A DNA stretch of 64,000 bases from Candidatus Defluviicoccus seviourii (GCA_900609035.2 UXAT02000051.1:1-64000), one strand, 5' to 3'. Positions 49,105 through 59,572 are shown, numbered from the stretch's first letter. A program made the numbers and translations. The notes: a model not told the origin generated them from the letters alone.

Positions 49105-49681
49105 GGCTGCAGGCTCCTTTGGCGCGTGTGTGCCTGACTTCGGTCGGCTGTGAGCCCGCGTCAACAGCTGATTGCGAAGGCACGCATGCGCCGGCTTCAC
49201 GTCTTTACGCGGTGATTGCGCGTCCGCCGGGGCGCGACGACGACCGCGCCGCCGCCGAGCGGGCACACGGACACTACCCCCAATAAAGGTTAGTGCGCAG
49301 ACCCCTTGGTATTAAAAGGACCGTTATGGGTTAATTTCGTGCAACCCTTAGAAGTCTCTGCCTCATTGGTGGAGAGACTTTAGAACTTCATCCCACGGCG
49401 GGTGTTCCACGCAATATCAACTGCTAATCACTCGCAACCCTTCCTGTCGGTATCGATATTTTCACTTTCCTTCTTCTCCACGAGTGCTAAACTGCACCAT
49501 CCTCATGGGGTCCGATTGCGAGAGGAGCAGTGAAGGGAAGGGGGATTCTGAGAACATCGTCCATCTAAGGCGAGGAGACCCGAGCGTGAAGCTAGGCTCA
49601 GCCTTCTGCCCCATCCGGGTTGGCTGGCGCTTCAGGAGGGTCTCGCGATCAGGCGAAGCAATTCATGCGTCGCACGATCAT
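49105..49681. other. 577-bp gene-poor, AT-richer, structured stretch
   Basis: No convincing gene. The centre (about 49280-49500) is clearly less GC-rich than its surroundings. It contains a strong stem, AAGTCTCT (49352-49359) with AGAGACTT (49373-49380), a smaller GGGTT/AACCC pair just before it, and a pyrimidine-rich stretch (ATTTTCACTTTCC). A weak GTG-started frame near 49587 gives about 45 codons after GCGAGGAG. It could be a small RNA or a long promoter region. It separates the GST gene from thpR, which is also on the minus strand. Confidence 0.4.
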
Positions 49682-50281
49682 TCAGGATCCCTGTGCAGAC
49701 GCGGGGGCGCCGCCGGACAATAGGTGGGGTGAGCGGCGCCCCGTTTGCAGCGCGTACTCCGCCAGTCGCTCGTGATAGGCCCCTCCCGTCCCCAAATGAC
49801 TGCGAAACAGCGTGAAACTCGAAACCGGGAACGGTGATGAGCGGAACTGGCTGTTGTGCTGCAGGTAGGCGCCGAAGCGCCCGTCGTTCGCCCCGTTGCG
49901 GAAGCGGGCCAGCGTTACGTGCGGCCGGAACCGCCGCGGCTCCGGCTTGACATCGCTGCGCAACAAGGCGCTCTGCACTTTCTCGCGCAGATGTATCAAC
50001 AGCGGCGCCTTTTCGACGCCGACCCAAAGCGTGTGCACCTTGCCGGCCTGGGCGAAGCAATCGATCCCGGCAAGCGTCAACTCGAACGCCGGCGCATTGA
50101 TGCGGGAGAGTGCCAGGTGGATGTCCTCGGCGACGCCGCCATCAACCTCGCCGATGAAACGCAAGGTAATGTGCATCACCTCGGAATCCGCCCATTTGGC
50201 GCCTGTCAAGCCGCCACACAGGGGCTTCAGTTCGGCCAGCACGGTTTCGGGCAGCGCAACGGCGACGAACAGGCGATACAT
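49682..50281 (-). CDS. thpR: RNA 2',3'-cyclic phosphodiesterase
   Basis: 2H-phosphoesterase that opens 2',3'-cyclic phosphates on RNA ends. The 199-aa protein has both HxTx motifs, His37 in VMHITLRF and His121 in RPHVTLARF, and begins MYRLFVAVALPETV as LigT-type enzymes do. Start 50281. It is the second gene of a likely leftward unit after the aldo-keto reductase (23-bp gap). Confidence 0.94.
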   Translation of the reverse strand: MYRLFVAVALPETVLAELKPLCGGLTGAKWADSEVMHITLRFIGEVDGGVAEDIHLALSRINAPAFELTLAGIDCFAQAGKVHTLWVGVEKAPLLIHLREKVQSALLRSDVKPEPRRFRPHVTLARFRNGANDGRFGAYLQHNSQFRSSPFPVSSFTLFRSHLGTGGAYHERLAEYALQTGRRSPHLLSGGAPASAQGS

Positions 50282-50303
50282 GGCAGGGCTCCCTTGGACG
50301 GTC

Positions 50304-51338
50304 TCAAGGCGCCGGATTGGGCGTTGCCGTGTGGATTGCCTCCAAGCCGTCGAGGACGGCCCGGTCGAGGCGAAGCGTGGCGGCGGAGAGCGTTTCTTCG
50401 AGCTGCTCAGGCGTCGTCGCACCGAGCAGCACGCTGGTCATGAACGGGCGGCTGGCGGCAAAGGCGATCGCCATCGCCGAGGGTGACAGGCCATGCGCGC
50501 GGGCGAGCGCCACGTAAGCCTGCGTCGCGGTGACCGCCTGTGGATTGCTGTAGCGCTGATAGTGCGGAAACAGGCTTAAGCGTGCGCGCGGCGGTGGCTT
50601 TGATGCGAGGTACTTGCCGGACAGAGTGCCCATGCCTAGCGGCGAGTAGGCGAGGAGGCCGCAGTCCTCGCGGATCGCGACCTCGGCCAGGCCGACCTCG
50701 AAGCTGCGGTTCAAGAGGCTGTAGGGGTTCTGAATGCTTGCCATGCGCGGCAGATCCAGCCGATCGGCGATGTTGAGGAATGTCATCAGGCCCCACGGCG
50801 TCTCGTTCGAGAGGCCGACGGCGCGGATCGTACCCGCCCGCACGTGCTCGGCCAAGGCGTCCAGGATCTCTGCGAACGGCGTGAACGCCTGGTCGTCCTT
50901 GTGCTCATAGCCGAGCCGGCCAAAGCAGTTGGTTTTGCGTTCCGGCCAATGCAGTTGGTAGAGGTCGATCGTTTCGGTGCCGAGCCGCTTCAGGCTGCCT
51001 TCGATGGCGGAGCGCAGGCTGCCACGGTCGAAAACGATGCTGCCCTTGCGGATGTGCTGGATGCCGGGGCCTGCCGCCTTCGTTGCGAGGACGATGCGCT
51101 CGCGGTTGCGCCGCGCCTTGAGCCAGGCGCCGACGATCTCCTCCGTCCGGCCGGTGGTTTCGGCACGCGGCGGGATCGGGTAGAGTTCGGCGGCATCGAT
51201 CAGGGTGACGCCGTGATCGAGCGCGAGATCGAGCAGGCGAAAGGCCTCTTCGGTGGTGTTCTGTTCGCCGAACGTCATCGTGCCCAAGCCAAGGCGGCTG
51301 ACCTTGAGCTGGGTTCGGCCGAGTGGAGAAATCTCCAT
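50304..51338 (-). CDS. Aldo/keto reductase
   Basis: The 344-aa NADPH-dependent TIM-barrel reductase has the catalytic Asp and Tyr region LIDAAELYPIPPR and a Lys in IVLATKAAGPG. YQLHWPERKTNCFGRLGYEH and LSNETPWGLMTFLNIA resemble the Tas subgroup. Substrate unknown. Start ATG 51338; upstream extension (51512) is not conserved. Followed by thpR. Confidence 0.93.
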   Translation of the reverse strand: MEISPLGRTQLKVSRLGLGTMTFGEQNTTEEAFRLLDLALDHGVTLIDAAELYPIPPRAETTGRTEEIVGAWLKARRNRERIVLATKAAGPGIQHIRKGSIVFDRGSLRSAIEGSLKRLGTETIDLYQLHWPERKTNCFGRLGYEHKDDQAFTPFAEILDALAEHVRAGTIRAVGLSNETPWGLMTFLNIADRLDLPRMASIQNPYSLLNRSFEVGLAEVAIREDCGLLAYSPLGMGTLSGKYLASKPPPRARLSLFPHYQRYSNPQAVTATQAYVALARAHGLSPSAMAIAFAASRPFMTSVLLGATTPEQLEETLSAATLRLDRAVLDGLEAIHTATPNPAP

Positions 51339-51478
51339 GTCGCGCGAGCCTACGCCGTCAGAAATGGTGATGCCGGCTTCAGCGCCCGCATGGCGCCACC
51401 GACAGCGTTGCGTTGCGGCGCGGCTGAACCGCGCCCGATCGTCTTTCCGCTCGTGCCGCCAACGCGGCCACGCCGGGC

Positions 51479-51694
51479 TTAGAAGTCGATGCAGCGCCCC
51501 TTGCGCTCCCAATCGCCGTAGCGGGTCGGCTCAGCGCCTTTTGGTCCGCCGATCTCCTCGACCAGCGGCGGTGTGCCGGTTGCGGGCACCGCCTTGGCCC
51601 CGTCTTGCGGTGCGGCGCCGCCGCTGTCCGCCGCTTCACGACCTGCGGCCGGCTGGCCTTCAATTTCACGGCTGTCACTTTCGGCCTCGGCCAT
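51479..51694 (-). CDS. DUF1674 protein, SDHAF4-like
   Basis: The 71-aa protein has the diagnostic C-terminus [22 protein letters not shown] then IDF. This is the DUF1674/SDHAF4 family, which in mitochondria helps assemble the succinate dehydrogenase flavoprotein. The bacterial role is presumed similar but untested here. The first half is low complexity. Start ATG 51694. Divergent from htpX. Confidence 0.88.
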   Translation of the reverse strand: MAEAESDSREIEGQPAAGREAADSGGAAPQDGAKAVPATGTPPLVEEIGGPKGAEPTRYGDWERKGRCIDF

Positions 51695-51812
51695 GACGGA
51701 CCTCCCGTTTCGCATCCTTGTCGCGCGCCGACGCCAACACTACTACAGTAGGGGATCGAGGCAAGAGTGGCCTGCCGCAATGCCGGCCGGCCCAGGATCG
51801 CCTGGAGGGATC

Positions 51813-52676
51813 ATGAACATGACACGCACCGCCATCTTGTTGGCCGGCCTGACAGCGCTGTTCCTCGCTGTCGGCTACATGATCGGCGGTGAGTCAGGAA
51901 TGCTGATTGCGCTTCTGGTCGCAATTGCAACCAATGCCTTCGCCTATTGGAACTCGGACAAGATGGTGCTGCGCATGTACGGCGCGCAGCCGGTCGATGC
52001 CCGCTCGGCGCCTGAGTTGTGGGGGCTGATCGAGCAGTTGACGCACCGGGCCGGGCTGCCCATGCCGAAGGTCTACCTGATCGACACGCCGCAGCCGAAT
52101 GCGTTCGCGACCGGCCGCAACCCGGAGAATGCTGCCGTCGCGGCGACGACCGGCCTGTTGCGTATCCTCAACCATCAGGAACTCGCGGGCGTGATGGCGC
52201 ACGAGCTGGCGCACGTGAAGAACCGTGACACGTTGATCATGACCGTCACCGCGACGCTCGCCGGCGCGCTCAGCATGCTCGCAAACTTCGGCCTGTTCTT
52301 CGGCGGTAACCGGAGCGAGAACAACTCAAACGGCATAGCCAACCTGCTCCTCATCATCCTGGCGCCGATTGCGGCGATGCTGGTGCAGTTCGCGATCTCG
52401 CGCACACGCGAGTACGGCGCCGACCGGATGGGCGCCGAGATCTGCGGCCATCCGCTCTGGCTCGCCTCGGCGCTGCAAAAGCTGGAGGCGGGCGCGAAGC
52501 GGATCGCCAATCCCGCCGCTGACCAAAATCCGGCAACGGCGCACCTCTTCATCGTCAACCCGCTGCACGCACGTTCGATCACGTCCTTGTTCTCGACCCA
52601 TCCGTCGACCGAGGACCGGGTGCGCGAGTTGCGCCAGCAGGCCGCGCGCACCGGCCAAACCGGACCCTGGGGCTGA
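51813..52676 (+). CDS. htpX: Membrane zinc protease HtpX
   Basis: Integral-membrane M48 metalloprotease for quality control of damaged membrane proteins. The 287-aa protein has two N-terminal spans ([35 protein letters not shown]), HELAH at residues 130-134, two later spans and the third zinc ligand Glu in [15 protein letters not shown]. The ATG follows GGAGGG. Its stop overlaps the predicted CTG start of rsmB, so the two are probably coupled; htpX-rsmB is a known alphaproteobacterial pair. Confidence 0.96.
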   Translation: MNMTRTAILLAGLTALFLAVGYMIGGESGMLIALLVAIATNAFAYWNSDKMVLRMYGAQPVDARSAPELWGLIEQLTHRAGLPMPKVYLIDTPQPNAFATGRNPENAAVAATTGLLRILNHQELAGVMAHELAHVKNRDTLIMTVTATLAGALSMLANFGLFFGGNRSENNSNGIANLLLIILAPIAAMLVQFAISRTREYGADRMGAEICGHPLWLASALQKLEAGAKRIANPAADQNPATAHLFIVNPLHARSITSLFSTHPSTEDRVRELRQQAARTGQTGPWG

Positions 52677-54013
52677 GCGCGCGCAAGGCGCAGGCGGCGG
52701 CGAAAGCGCCCGCCGTTCCGGCTGCAGCTGCCGGGATTCACGCGCGCTGGCTGGCACTTACGCTGCTTGATGCCGTCCTGCAGCGCCACCAGCCGTTCGA
52801 TGATGCCATTGCCCGGGCCGCACCGCGGGCGCGGCTGAGCGCCTCCGATCTGGCGTTTGCGCGGCTCCTGGCGGCGACCACGCTGCGCCGGCTGGGTCAG
52901 ATCGATGCCGTCCTCGCCACGCTCCTGAGCCGGCCGGTGGCGGAGACGCCGCCCGCCGCCCGTGCGCTGTTGCGGCTCGGCCTGACGCAGCTCCTCTTCC
53001 TCGGCACCCCGCCGCATGCGGTCGTCGACACCGCCGTTACGCTGGCCCATCGCCGCCGCCCTCAGGCGCCGCCTTCCCTCATCAACGCCGTGCTGCGCCG
53101 CGCCGCCAGTGCCGGTGGTGGCCTGATCGAAGGCCACGACGCGCCCAGGCTCAACACACCGGACTGGCTGTGGCAGACGTGGACGAAGGCCTATGGGGCG
53201 GAGACCTGCCGGCAGATCGCCGCGCAGCACCTTGAAACGCCGCCGCTCGACTTGACCGCGCGCGATGATCCGCACGCCGTTGCCAATGCGCTGGGCGGCA
53301 TCGTGCTGCCTACGGGGAGCGTGCGACTTGAGCGTGCAGGCGTCGTCACCGAGCTTGCCGGCTATGCCGAAGGCGCCTGGTGGGTGCAGGATGCGGCTGC
53401 CGCCCTTCCGGCCCGGCTGTTGGGCGATGTGCGGGGCTTGCGCGTCATCGACCTCTGCGCTGCGCCGGGCGGCAAGACCGCCCAGCTCGCAGCCGCCGGC
53501 GCCGAGGTGATCGCAGTCGATGCCGAGCCGGCTCGCCTCACCCGGGTGGCGGAAAACCTGGCCCGGCTGCGGCTTAAGGCCGAACTCGTCGCCGCCGATG
53601 CCAGCACGTGGGTGCCGCCGGCGCCGGCCGATGCCGTCCTCATCGATGCGCCCTGCAGCGCGACCGGCACCATCCGCCGCCATCCGGATGTGCCCTGGTT
53701 GAAGGCACCAACCGACCTTACCGCGCTCAATGCGCTGCAGGACCGGCTGCTTGCAGCCGCGGTGCGCATGGTCCGTCCGGGCGGAAGGATCGTTTACTGT
53801 GTCTGCTCGCTGCAAGACGAGGAAGGGCCGGCGCGGACGGCCGCGTTCGTCCAGGGCGGTGCGCGGGTGCAGCCACTGCCGGTGACGGCCGACGAGATCG
53901 GCGGTCTTGACACGCTCGTAACCGCTGACGGTGCGCTGCGTACCCTGCCTTGCCACCTCGTGGCGGCCGGCGGTCTTGACGGCTTCTTTGCAATGCGGTT
54001 TACGCGGGTCTGA
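52673..54013 (+). CDS. rsmB: 16S rRNA m5C967 methyltransferase, probable CTG start
   Basis: Methylates C967 of 16S rRNA. The C-terminal half has the SAM motif [18 protein letters not shown], the catalytic motif [19 protein letters not shown] and the [12 protein letters not shown] motif. The N-terminal half, [20 protein letters not shown]...[20 protein letters not shown], is a complete NusB-like domain, but it has no ATG, GTG or TTG from the in-frame stop at 52520 to 52937. The CTG at 52673, overlapping the htpX TGA as CTGA, gives a normal 446-aa protein. A start at GTG 52937 would cut off the NusB domain. A sequencing error cannot be excluded. Confidence 0.85.
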   Translation: MSARKAQAAAKAPAVPAAAAGIHARWLALTLLDAVLQRHQPFDDAIARAAPRARLSASDLAFARLLAATTLRRLGQIDAVLATLLSRPVAETPPAARALLRLGLTQLLFLGTPPHAVVDTAVTLAHRRRPQAPPSLINAVLRRAASAGGGLIEGHDAPRLNTPDWLWQTWTKAYGAETCRQIAAQHLETPPLDLTARDDPHAVANALGGIVLPTGSVRLERAGVVTELAGYAEGAWWVQDAAAALPARLLGDVRGLRVIDLCAAPGGKTAQLAAAGAEVIAVDAEPARLTRVAENLARLRLKAELVAADASTWVPPAPADAVLIDAPCSATGTIRRHPDVPWLKAPTDLTALNALQDRLLAAAVRMVRPGGRIVYCVCSLQDEEGPARTAAFVQGGARVQPLPVTADEIGGLDTLVTADGALRTLPCHLVAAGGLDGFFAMRFTRV

Positions 54014-54108
54014 GAAACAGGTGCGAGCCTGCTGTCTGCCCTTCTTCCGGCGTCTGCCAGGTGGGGGACTGACCGCTGGGCTGCGTGAGCGAAGGGGAGA
54101 GCAACGTC

Positions 54109-55368
54109 TTGGCTTCGATGAGCGCGCCAGCCTGCGCGTGGCGTATGTGTTGCGGGCTGTGCGGCGACACCCATCTGACACCGGTGCTCGAACTGGTGCC
54201 GACACCGCCGGCCAACGCCTTCGTTGCCGAGCGCGCTCTGGGCGAGGTGCAAGCGTGCTTTCCGCTCGAACTCGTTCTGTGCGAGAGCTGCCGCCACGTT
54301 CAGCTCGCCCACATCCTCGACCGTTACGCGATGGTGGGCGATGCGGTCGATGCCGACTCCGACTGGCCGGAGCATCAGGCACATAACCTCGCCTGGGCGC
54401 GCGAACTGATGGAGCGTTGCTGCGCACCTGAGCAATCTCTCGTCATCGATATCGGCTGCAACGACGGCAGCCTGATGAAGCTGTTCGAGGATGCTGGCTG
54501 GCGGGTTCAGGGCGTCGAGCCGTCGGTCAACGTTGCCGGCACGGCGATCGGTCGCGGCATCGACACCTACCCCGGCTTCTTCCAGCCTTCGATCGCAGCC
54601 CGGATCGAAGACGAGCGCGGCCCCGCCCGGCTGGTGATCGCGCACGATTTGATGAGCCAGACCGATGACCCGTCCGGCTTCTTCGAGGGCGTGCGCATGC
54701 TCCTGCGGCCGGACGGGCTGTTCAGTTTCGAGGTCCCGTCGCTCCATGCCCTCGTCGCCGACGCCGGTGTCGATATGATTACCCACGCGACGCTCGACTA
54801 TCACAGCGTCGCTCCGCTCATGCGCGCGCTCAACCAGAACGGGCTCGAACTGATCGCCGCCACCCGCACCCGGCTGCATGGCAGCCGCCTGCGTGGTATG
54901 GCGCGACCGATGGGCGGGCCGGCCCTCGTCGAAGCCTCGGTGGCAGCACTGCTGGCGGACGAGCGCCGGCTCGGCCTCGCCGACCCGGACACCTACCGCA
55001 CGCTGGCAAGCCGGCTCGCAACAATCAGGAATCAGCTCGCCGTCTACCTCGACTCGGCGAAAACGACTCGCCTACGCATCGCTGCCTACGGCGCTCAAGC
55101 CGGAGCGACGACGCTGCTTTACCAATTTGGCCTCGATGCCGATGTGATCACCTTCATTGCCGATGCCAGTCCGCTGCACGCGGGGCGCTATACACCGGGG
55201 CTGCACATCCCAGTGGTGGCGGCTGCGGAACTGGAGGCGCGCCGGCCGGATGTGGTGGTCGTGCTCGCCTGGCAGGACGCGCAAGCGATTGCCGCTCAGC
55301 ACCCGGACTTTGAGGCAGCCGGCGGCCGTTTCCTGTGCCCGTTGCCGGTCCCGGCGCCGTGCGCTTGA
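54109..55368 (+). CDS. SAM-dependent methyltransferase, sugar C-methyltransferase type
   Basis: About 419 aa in the three-part layout of NDP-hexose C-methyltransferases. An N-terminal zinc-binding domain (CGLCGDTH, CESCRHVQLAH) is followed by a SAM domain with SLVIDIGCNDGSLMKLFEDA and a C-terminal domain (AAYGAQAGATTLLYQFGLDA). Substrate unknown, probably a deoxy-sugar nucleotide; rfb genes lie 30 kb away. The TTG at 54109 is seven bases from GAAGGGGAGAG; ATG 54118 and GTG 54085 are alternatives. Confidence 0.8.
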   Translation: MASMSAPACAWRMCCGLCGDTHLTPVLELVPTPPANAFVAERALGEVQACFPLELVLCESCRHVQLAHILDRYAMVGDAVDADSDWPEHQAHNLAWARELMERCCAPEQSLVIDIGCNDGSLMKLFEDAGWRVQGVEPSVNVAGTAIGRGIDTYPGFFQPSIAARIEDERGPARLVIAHDLMSQTDDPSGFFEGVRMLLRPDGLFSFEVPSLHALVADAGVDMITHATLDYHSVAPLMRALNQNGLELIAATRTRLHGSRLRGMARPMGGPALVEASVAALLADERRLGLADPDTYRTLASRLATIRNQLAVYLDSAKTTRLRIAAYGAQAGATTLLYQFGLDADVITFIADASPLHAGRYTPGLHIPVVAAAELEARRPDVVVVLAWQDAQAIAAQHPDFEAAGGRFLCPLPVPAPCA

Positions 55369-55472
55369 AACACTGCGGCAGGACGAGCGATGCGCGCCCG
55401 GTTAGCCTCTGCTATGTCGACGGCCACCGTGCCACGCCGATCTGAAGCCTTAAGCCAGGGAGCACTCCTTTG

Positions 55473-57044
55473 ATGTCTTATCCGATCCGCCGCGCGCTGA
55501 TCTCCGTTTCCGACAAGGCGGGCCTGTTGCCCCTCGGCCAAGCGCTCAGCCGGCTGGGCGTCGAGATCCTCTCGACCGGCGGGTCGGCGGCCCACTTGCG
55601 CGCAGGTGGTGTCGCGGTCACGGAAGTGTCCGATTTCACCGGCTTTCCGGAGATCATGGACGGCCGCGTCAAGACGCTGCAGCCGAAAATCCACGGCGGC
55701 CTGTTGGCGATCCGCGGCAATGCCGAGCACGAACGGGCGATGGCGGCCCACGAAATCCTTCCGATCGACCTGCTGGTCGTGAACCTCTACCCCTTCGAGG
55801 CGACGGTCGCGGCGGGTGCCGATGCCGCGGCCTGCATCGAGAACATCGATATCGGCGGCCCGGCTTTGATCCGCGCTGCCGCCAAGAACCATGCCTTCGT
55901 GACCGTCATCGTCGATGCCGCCGACTACCCGCGCCTCGTGGAGGAGATGGCAGCACACGACGGCGCCACCAGCCTCGCTTGGCGCCAGGCGTTGGCGGCC
56001 AAGGCATTCCGGCGCACGGCCGCCTATGACGCCGCCATCGGCCAGTGGTTCGCGGCGCAACAAGGCGAGGCGTCGCCTGAGCGCGTCGTCATCGCCGGCG
56101 CCTTGCGGCAAAGCCTGCGCTACGGCGAGAACCCGCACCAGACGGCGGCATTGTATGTGACGTCCGACGCGCGGCCCGGCGTTGCCAGCGCCCAGCAGAT
56201 CCAGGGCAAGGAGCTGAGCTACAATAACCTTGGCGATACCGACGCCGCGTTCGAGCTGGTGGCCGAGTTTGACCAGCCAGCGGTCGCCATCATCAAGCAT
56301 GCCAACCCGTGCGGCGTCGCCGAGGCGGCGACGGTGGAGGATGCCTACCGCAAAGCGCTCGCCTGCGATCCGGTGAGCGCATTCGGCGGCATCGTCGCCA
56401 TCAATCGATCGCTCGATGCCGCAACTGCCCGGATGCTGGCGGAGATCTTCCTTGAAGTCATCATTGCGCCCGCGGTGGACGACGAGGCGCGCGCGATCTT
56501 GGCGCCGCGCAAGAACGTGCGCGTGCTGATGACCGGCGCGCTGCCGGACCCGGTTCAGGCCGGAATGACCTTCCGCTCGCTCGCCGGCGGTTTTCTCACG
56601 CAAGGCCGCGACACCGCCTTGATGGCGGGCGCGTGGGACGTGGTGACCAAGCGACCTCCCACCAACGCCGAAGCCGCCGATCTCGCCTTCGCCTGGCGGG
56701 TGGCGAAGCACGTCAAGTCGAATGCGATCGTGTTCGCCCGCGGCGGCGGCACGGTCGGTGTCGGCGCAGGCCAGATGAGCCGGGTCGATTCGGCCCGCAT
56801 CGCTGCTTGGAAGGCCGAGGATGCGCGCACGGCCGCGGGCGAGACGGAGTCGCGGACGAAAGGTGCGGTCGTCGCCTCGGACGCCTTCTTCCCCTTCCCC
56901 GATGGGCTGATCGCTTGTGCCGAGGCCGGTGCCACGGCCGTGATTCAGCCGGGCGGCTCAGTCCGCGATGCGGACGTCATCGCGGCAGCCGACGCGCGGG
57001 GCCTTGCGATGGTGTTTACGCGGATGCGCCACTTCCGCCATTAG
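55473..57044 (+). CDS. purH: Bifunctional AICAR formyltransferase/IMP cyclohydrolase
   Basis: Last two steps of purine synthesis to IMP. The 523-aa protein has the N-terminal IMP cyclohydrolase ([38 protein letters not shown]) and the C-terminal AICAR transformylase with [26 protein letters not shown], the catalytic [14 protein letters not shown] region and [28 protein letters not shown] 55473 is preferred over an overlapping TTG at 55470. Its 3' end overlaps the convergent transporter by 29 bp. Confidence 0.97.
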   Translation: MSYPIRRALISVSDKAGLLPLGQALSRLGVEILSTGGSAAHLRAGGVAVTEVSDFTGFPEIMDGRVKTLQPKIHGGLLAIRGNAEHERAMAAHEILPIDLLVVNLYPFEATVAAGADAAACIENIDIGGPALIRAAAKNHAFVTVIVDAADYPRLVEEMAAHDGATSLAWRQALAAKAFRRTAAYDAAIGQWFAAQQGEASPERVVIAGALRQSLRYGENPHQTAALYVTSDARPGVASAQQIQGKELSYNNLGDTDAAFELVAEFDQPAVAIIKHANPCGVAEAATVEDAYRKALACDPVSAFGGIVAINRSLDAATARMLAEIFLEVIIAPAVDDEARAILAPRKNVRVLMTGALPDPVQAGMTFRSLAGGFLTQGRDTALMAGAWDVVTKRPPTNAEAADLAFAWRVAKHVKSNAIVFARGGGTVGVGAGQMSRVDSARIAAWKAEDARTAAGETESRTKGAVVASDAFFPFPDGLIACAEAGATAVIQPGGSVRDADVIAAADARGLAMVFTRMRHFRH

Positions 57045-58317
57045 CACCGATCACCGGCTCGCGCACGGGTACGAGCAACCCTAAGCCAGCGATGAACAGC
57101 ACCAAGATGGTGGCAAGCCCGGCGCGCTGGTTCCCAGCCAGTTGGGTGACCCAACCGAACAGCGCAGGGCCGAGGAACGCGGTCGCCTTGCCCGAGAGGG
57201 CGTAGAGGCCAAACATCTCTGCTTCCAGCTTTGGCGGCGCCAAGCGTGCCATCAGCGTCCGGCTCGCCGACTGGGCGGGGCCGAAGAACAGGCTCAAGGC
57301 GAGCGCCAGCACCCAGAACCAGGTGACGTCGGCAGCGACGATCAGCCCGGCGCCGATCGCGATCATTGCGGCGAGCGCGATGATCAGCGTTCGCTTCGGG
57401 CCGATCCAGTCATCGACCCAGCCGAAGGCGAATGCGCCTGCGCCGGCGGCGACGTTGAGCGCGATGCCGAACACCAGAATCTCGTTGAAACCCATGCCAA
57501 AGGTGACGGCGGCGTAGATCCCACCGATGCCGAACAGGGTGTTGAGGCCGTCGGTGTAGATCATGTGCGCGAGGAGATAGAGCCCGACCTGTCGATAGCG
57601 GCGCAGGTGCCGCACGGTCGAGACCAGCGTCTTGATTCCCTGCCTTGCCGCCGCGCTCGCACCGATGCCGGTCGCCGCCCGGTCCGGGACCAGCACCAGG
57701 AACGGGATCAGGAAGATCAGATACCAGCCGGCGACGAACAGTGCCGTCGCTCGCACCGGCTCGGCTTCGGCGCGGTCGAGCCCGAACAGCGGTGGATCCG
57801 GCTGCACGAGGAGTACGAGGCACAGCGCGAGGCAAACAAGGCCGCCGCAGTAGCCGAGCGCCCATCCCCAGCCGGAGATCCGGCCTATCCGCTCCGGCGG
57901 CGCCACGTCAGGCAGCATGGCGTTATAAAAGATGATGCTGGTCTCGAAGCCGTAGTTGGCGATCGCGACGAGGGCGAGGACAACAATAACGATCGAAGAT
58001 TGCGGCACCGCGAACCACAACAGCGCCGTGGCGGCGATGCAGACGAGGCTGAAGCCGAGCACCCACGGCTTGCGCCGGCCGCCGGCATCGGCGATTGCGC
58101 CCAGGAGCGGGCCGGAGAGCGCCACAGCGGCCATCGAGACGCTGATCGTGTACGACCAGACTGCGGTGCCGGCGATCGCATCCGCGGCCACCGCCTTGGC
58201 GAAGTAGGCGGCAAAGACGAAGGTGATGATGACGGTCGGGAAGGCCGAATTGGCCCAGTCGAGCGAGCACCAAGCGAACTGCGCGCGCGCCGGGTTCACG
58301 ATCGGCTCGGGCTGCAA
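57016..58317 (-). CDS. MFS transporter, UMF1/Atg22-like family
   Basis: The 433-aa protein has about 12 membrane segments. It starts [20 protein letters not shown], a motif of UMF1-type MFS carriers (Pfam ATG22), and contains [15 protein letters not shown] and [20 protein letters not shown]. The substrate is unknown; amino acids are exported by the yeast vacuole member. Its last 29 bp overlap the end of purH on the other strand. tRNA-Gly follows upstream in map order. Confidence 0.88.
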   Translation of the reverse strand: MQPEPIVNPARAQFAWCSLDWANSAFPTVIITFVFAAYFAKAVAADAIAGTAVWSYTISVSMAAVALSGPLLGAIADAGGRRKPWVLGFSLVCIAATALLWFAVPQSSIVIVVLALVAIANYGFETSIIFYNAMLPDVAPPERIGRISGWGWALGYCGGLVCLALCLVLLVQPDPPLFGLDRAEAEPVRATALFVAGWYLIFLIPFLVLVPDRAATGIGASAAARQGIKTLVSTVRHLRRYRQVGLYLLAHMIYTDGLNTLFGIGGIYAAVTFGMGFNEILVFGIALNVAAGAGAFAFGWVDDWIGPKRTLIIALAAMIAIGAGLIVAADVTWFWVLALALSLFFGPAQSASRTLMARLAPPKLEAEMFGLYALSGKATAFLGPALFGWVTQLAGNQRAGLATILVLFIAGLGLLVPVREPVIGANGGSGASA

Positions 58318-58340
58318 GAGGAGGCATGGGACACGGCCGC

Positions 58341-58415
58341 TGGAGCGGGCGAAGGGATTCGAACCCTCGACTTCAACCTTGGCAAGGTTGCGCTCTACCC
58401 CTGAGCTACGCCCGC
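58341..58415 (-). tRNA. tRNA-Gly (GCC)
   Basis: The minus strand gives a standard cloverleaf: acceptor GCGGGCG/CGCCCGC, D-arm with GTAGCTCAGGGGTAGAGC, anticodon arm CAACC-TTGCCAA-GGTTG with anticodon GCC, and T-arm GAGGGTTCGAATCCCTT. The 3' end TCCA is encoded. It is 24 bp upstream of the transporter start on the same strand. Confidence 0.96.
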
Positions 58416-58500
58416 ATTGCCGCGGTCAAGCGACAAGACCGCGGATATTACGCAAAGGGCCGGCATTTGCAAGCGTCTCGCCGCACCCGTTGCGACGATC

Positions 58501-58588
58501 CCACTCTTCCACCCCCTCCGGCTGGGAGAGTGGTGAAGGGAGCGGTCCACCTTCCTCCCCCGCGCCTTGCGGGAGGGGGGGAGGAAGG
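58501..58588. repeat. Tandem hairpins between tRNA-Gly and the repeat protein
   Basis: CCACTCT (58501-58507) pairs with AGAGTGG (58527-58533). The second stem pairs CCTTCCTCCCC (58550 onward) with GGAGGAAGG (58580-58588) across the loop. The stretch is strongly strand-biased in composition (C-rich then G-rich). It lies just downstream of the stop of the PG-binding protein gene on the minus strand, so it may terminate it, or it may be an intergenic repeat. No T-run follows. Confidence 0.55.
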
Positions 58589-58600
58589 GGAATTCCAGGG

Positions 58601-59572
58601 CTACTGAACGTCAAGCGCCTTCAGGGTCTCGATCGTCAGCTGGCCAGTCGGGAGATTGTTTTTCTTCTGAAATGCGACGATGGCACTTGCGGTTCCCGGC
58701 CCGAGCGCACCGTCAATCGGCCCTTGGTAGAAGCCGTTCTGTTTCAGAGAAGCTTGGATCTTCTTGACGATCCCGGGGCCGACGCTGGCTTCGCACAGGA
58801 TCTGCCGCCATTCGAGCCGCGCATCGGCGGTCTTGACGGTCTTTTGCACCGTGTCGAACTCGTCAGGCACTGGCGTGCGGGTTTCGCGCGCGGGCTCGAC
58901 CAGTTTCTGCACCTTCACCGTCGTATATTCGGCCGGGATCTTGACCGAGCGGGTCTGTGCCGGCTTGTCGATAACCTGCTTCTTGACGGTCTTGTACTCG
59001 GCCGGCTTCTTCACCATTTCCGTGCGCGCCGGCGCCTTCAGGACTCGCTTGGTAACGGTCTTGTACTCGGCCGGCACCTCGACCAAGCACAGCGTTTCGC
59101 CGGTCGTCGTCGTCAGCTTTTCGAGCGGGCCGCAATTGGTCTGCCACGTGGTGTAGGCGGCGCGGACCAGAACCTGCTCCTCGGTGTCCTCGTACTGGGC
59201 TGGAACCGCGGTGAGCTCCTGCGTCTCCGGCCGGATCAGCACCTGCTCCTCGACCTCGCGGAAGGTCGCGGGAATGACTTCGATCTTCTCCGCTTCCTCC
59301 TTGACGAGGACCTGCTCCTCAACCGTCTCGAACTTCGCCGGGACGACCTCGACCTTTTCGCCGCCGGTGCGCTTGAGGACCTGTTCCGTACTCGTCTCGT
59401 AGGTTGGCGGGACGTAAACCCGGGTGTAGCACTCACCCGGCTTGGCATTCGGCGGCAGAAGCGGCACCCCGGCAAGCATCGGCTCCTGGGCGCGGACCAG
59501 TGCCGGGGCTCCCCAGGCCACCAGGGCACAAGTCATCAGCAATGTGCCAAGCAGGACTGACTCTCGTTGCAT
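58601..59572 (-). CDS. Secreted repeat protein with peptidoglycan-binding domain
   Basis: The 323-aa protein has a signal peptide (LLMTCALVAWGAPALVRAQE) and eight or so degenerate repeats of about 23-27 residues built on a PA-(F/Y)-TV-V pattern: VPAKFETVEEQVLVK, IPATFREVEEQVLIR, KPAEYKTVKKQVIDK and IPAEYTTVKVQKLVE. A C-terminal PG_binding_1 domain follows (IQASLKQNGFYQGPIDGALG). It may anchor to peptidoglycan or be a surface filament; the repeats are not assigned to a family here. Start ATG 59572 after GAGGGAGAA. Confidence 0.85.
   Translation of the reverse strand: MQRESVLLGTLLMTCALVAWGAPALVRAQEPMLAGVPLLPPNAKPGECYTRVYVPPTYETSTEQVLKRTGGEKVEVVPAKFETVEEQVLVKEEAEKIEVIPATFREVEEQVLIRPETQELTAVPAQYEDTEEQVLVRAAYTTWQTNCGPLEKLTTTTGETLCLVEVPAEYKTVTKRVLKAPARTEMVKKPAEYKTVKKQVIDKPAQTRSVKIPAEYTTVKVQKLVEPARETRTPVPDEFDTVQKTVKTADARLEWRQILCEASVGPGIVKKIQASLKQNGFYQGPIDGALGPGTASAIVAFQKKNNLPTGQLTIETLKALDVQ

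Noticed and set aside
49484..49723. 79-codon frame in the AT-rich gap
   Set aside because: Runs into thpR antisense, no recognised feature; only a possible 45-codon shorter frame has a ribosome site.
52937..54013. rsmB starting at GTG 52937
   Set aside because: Would remove the well-formed NusB-like domain encoded just upstream.
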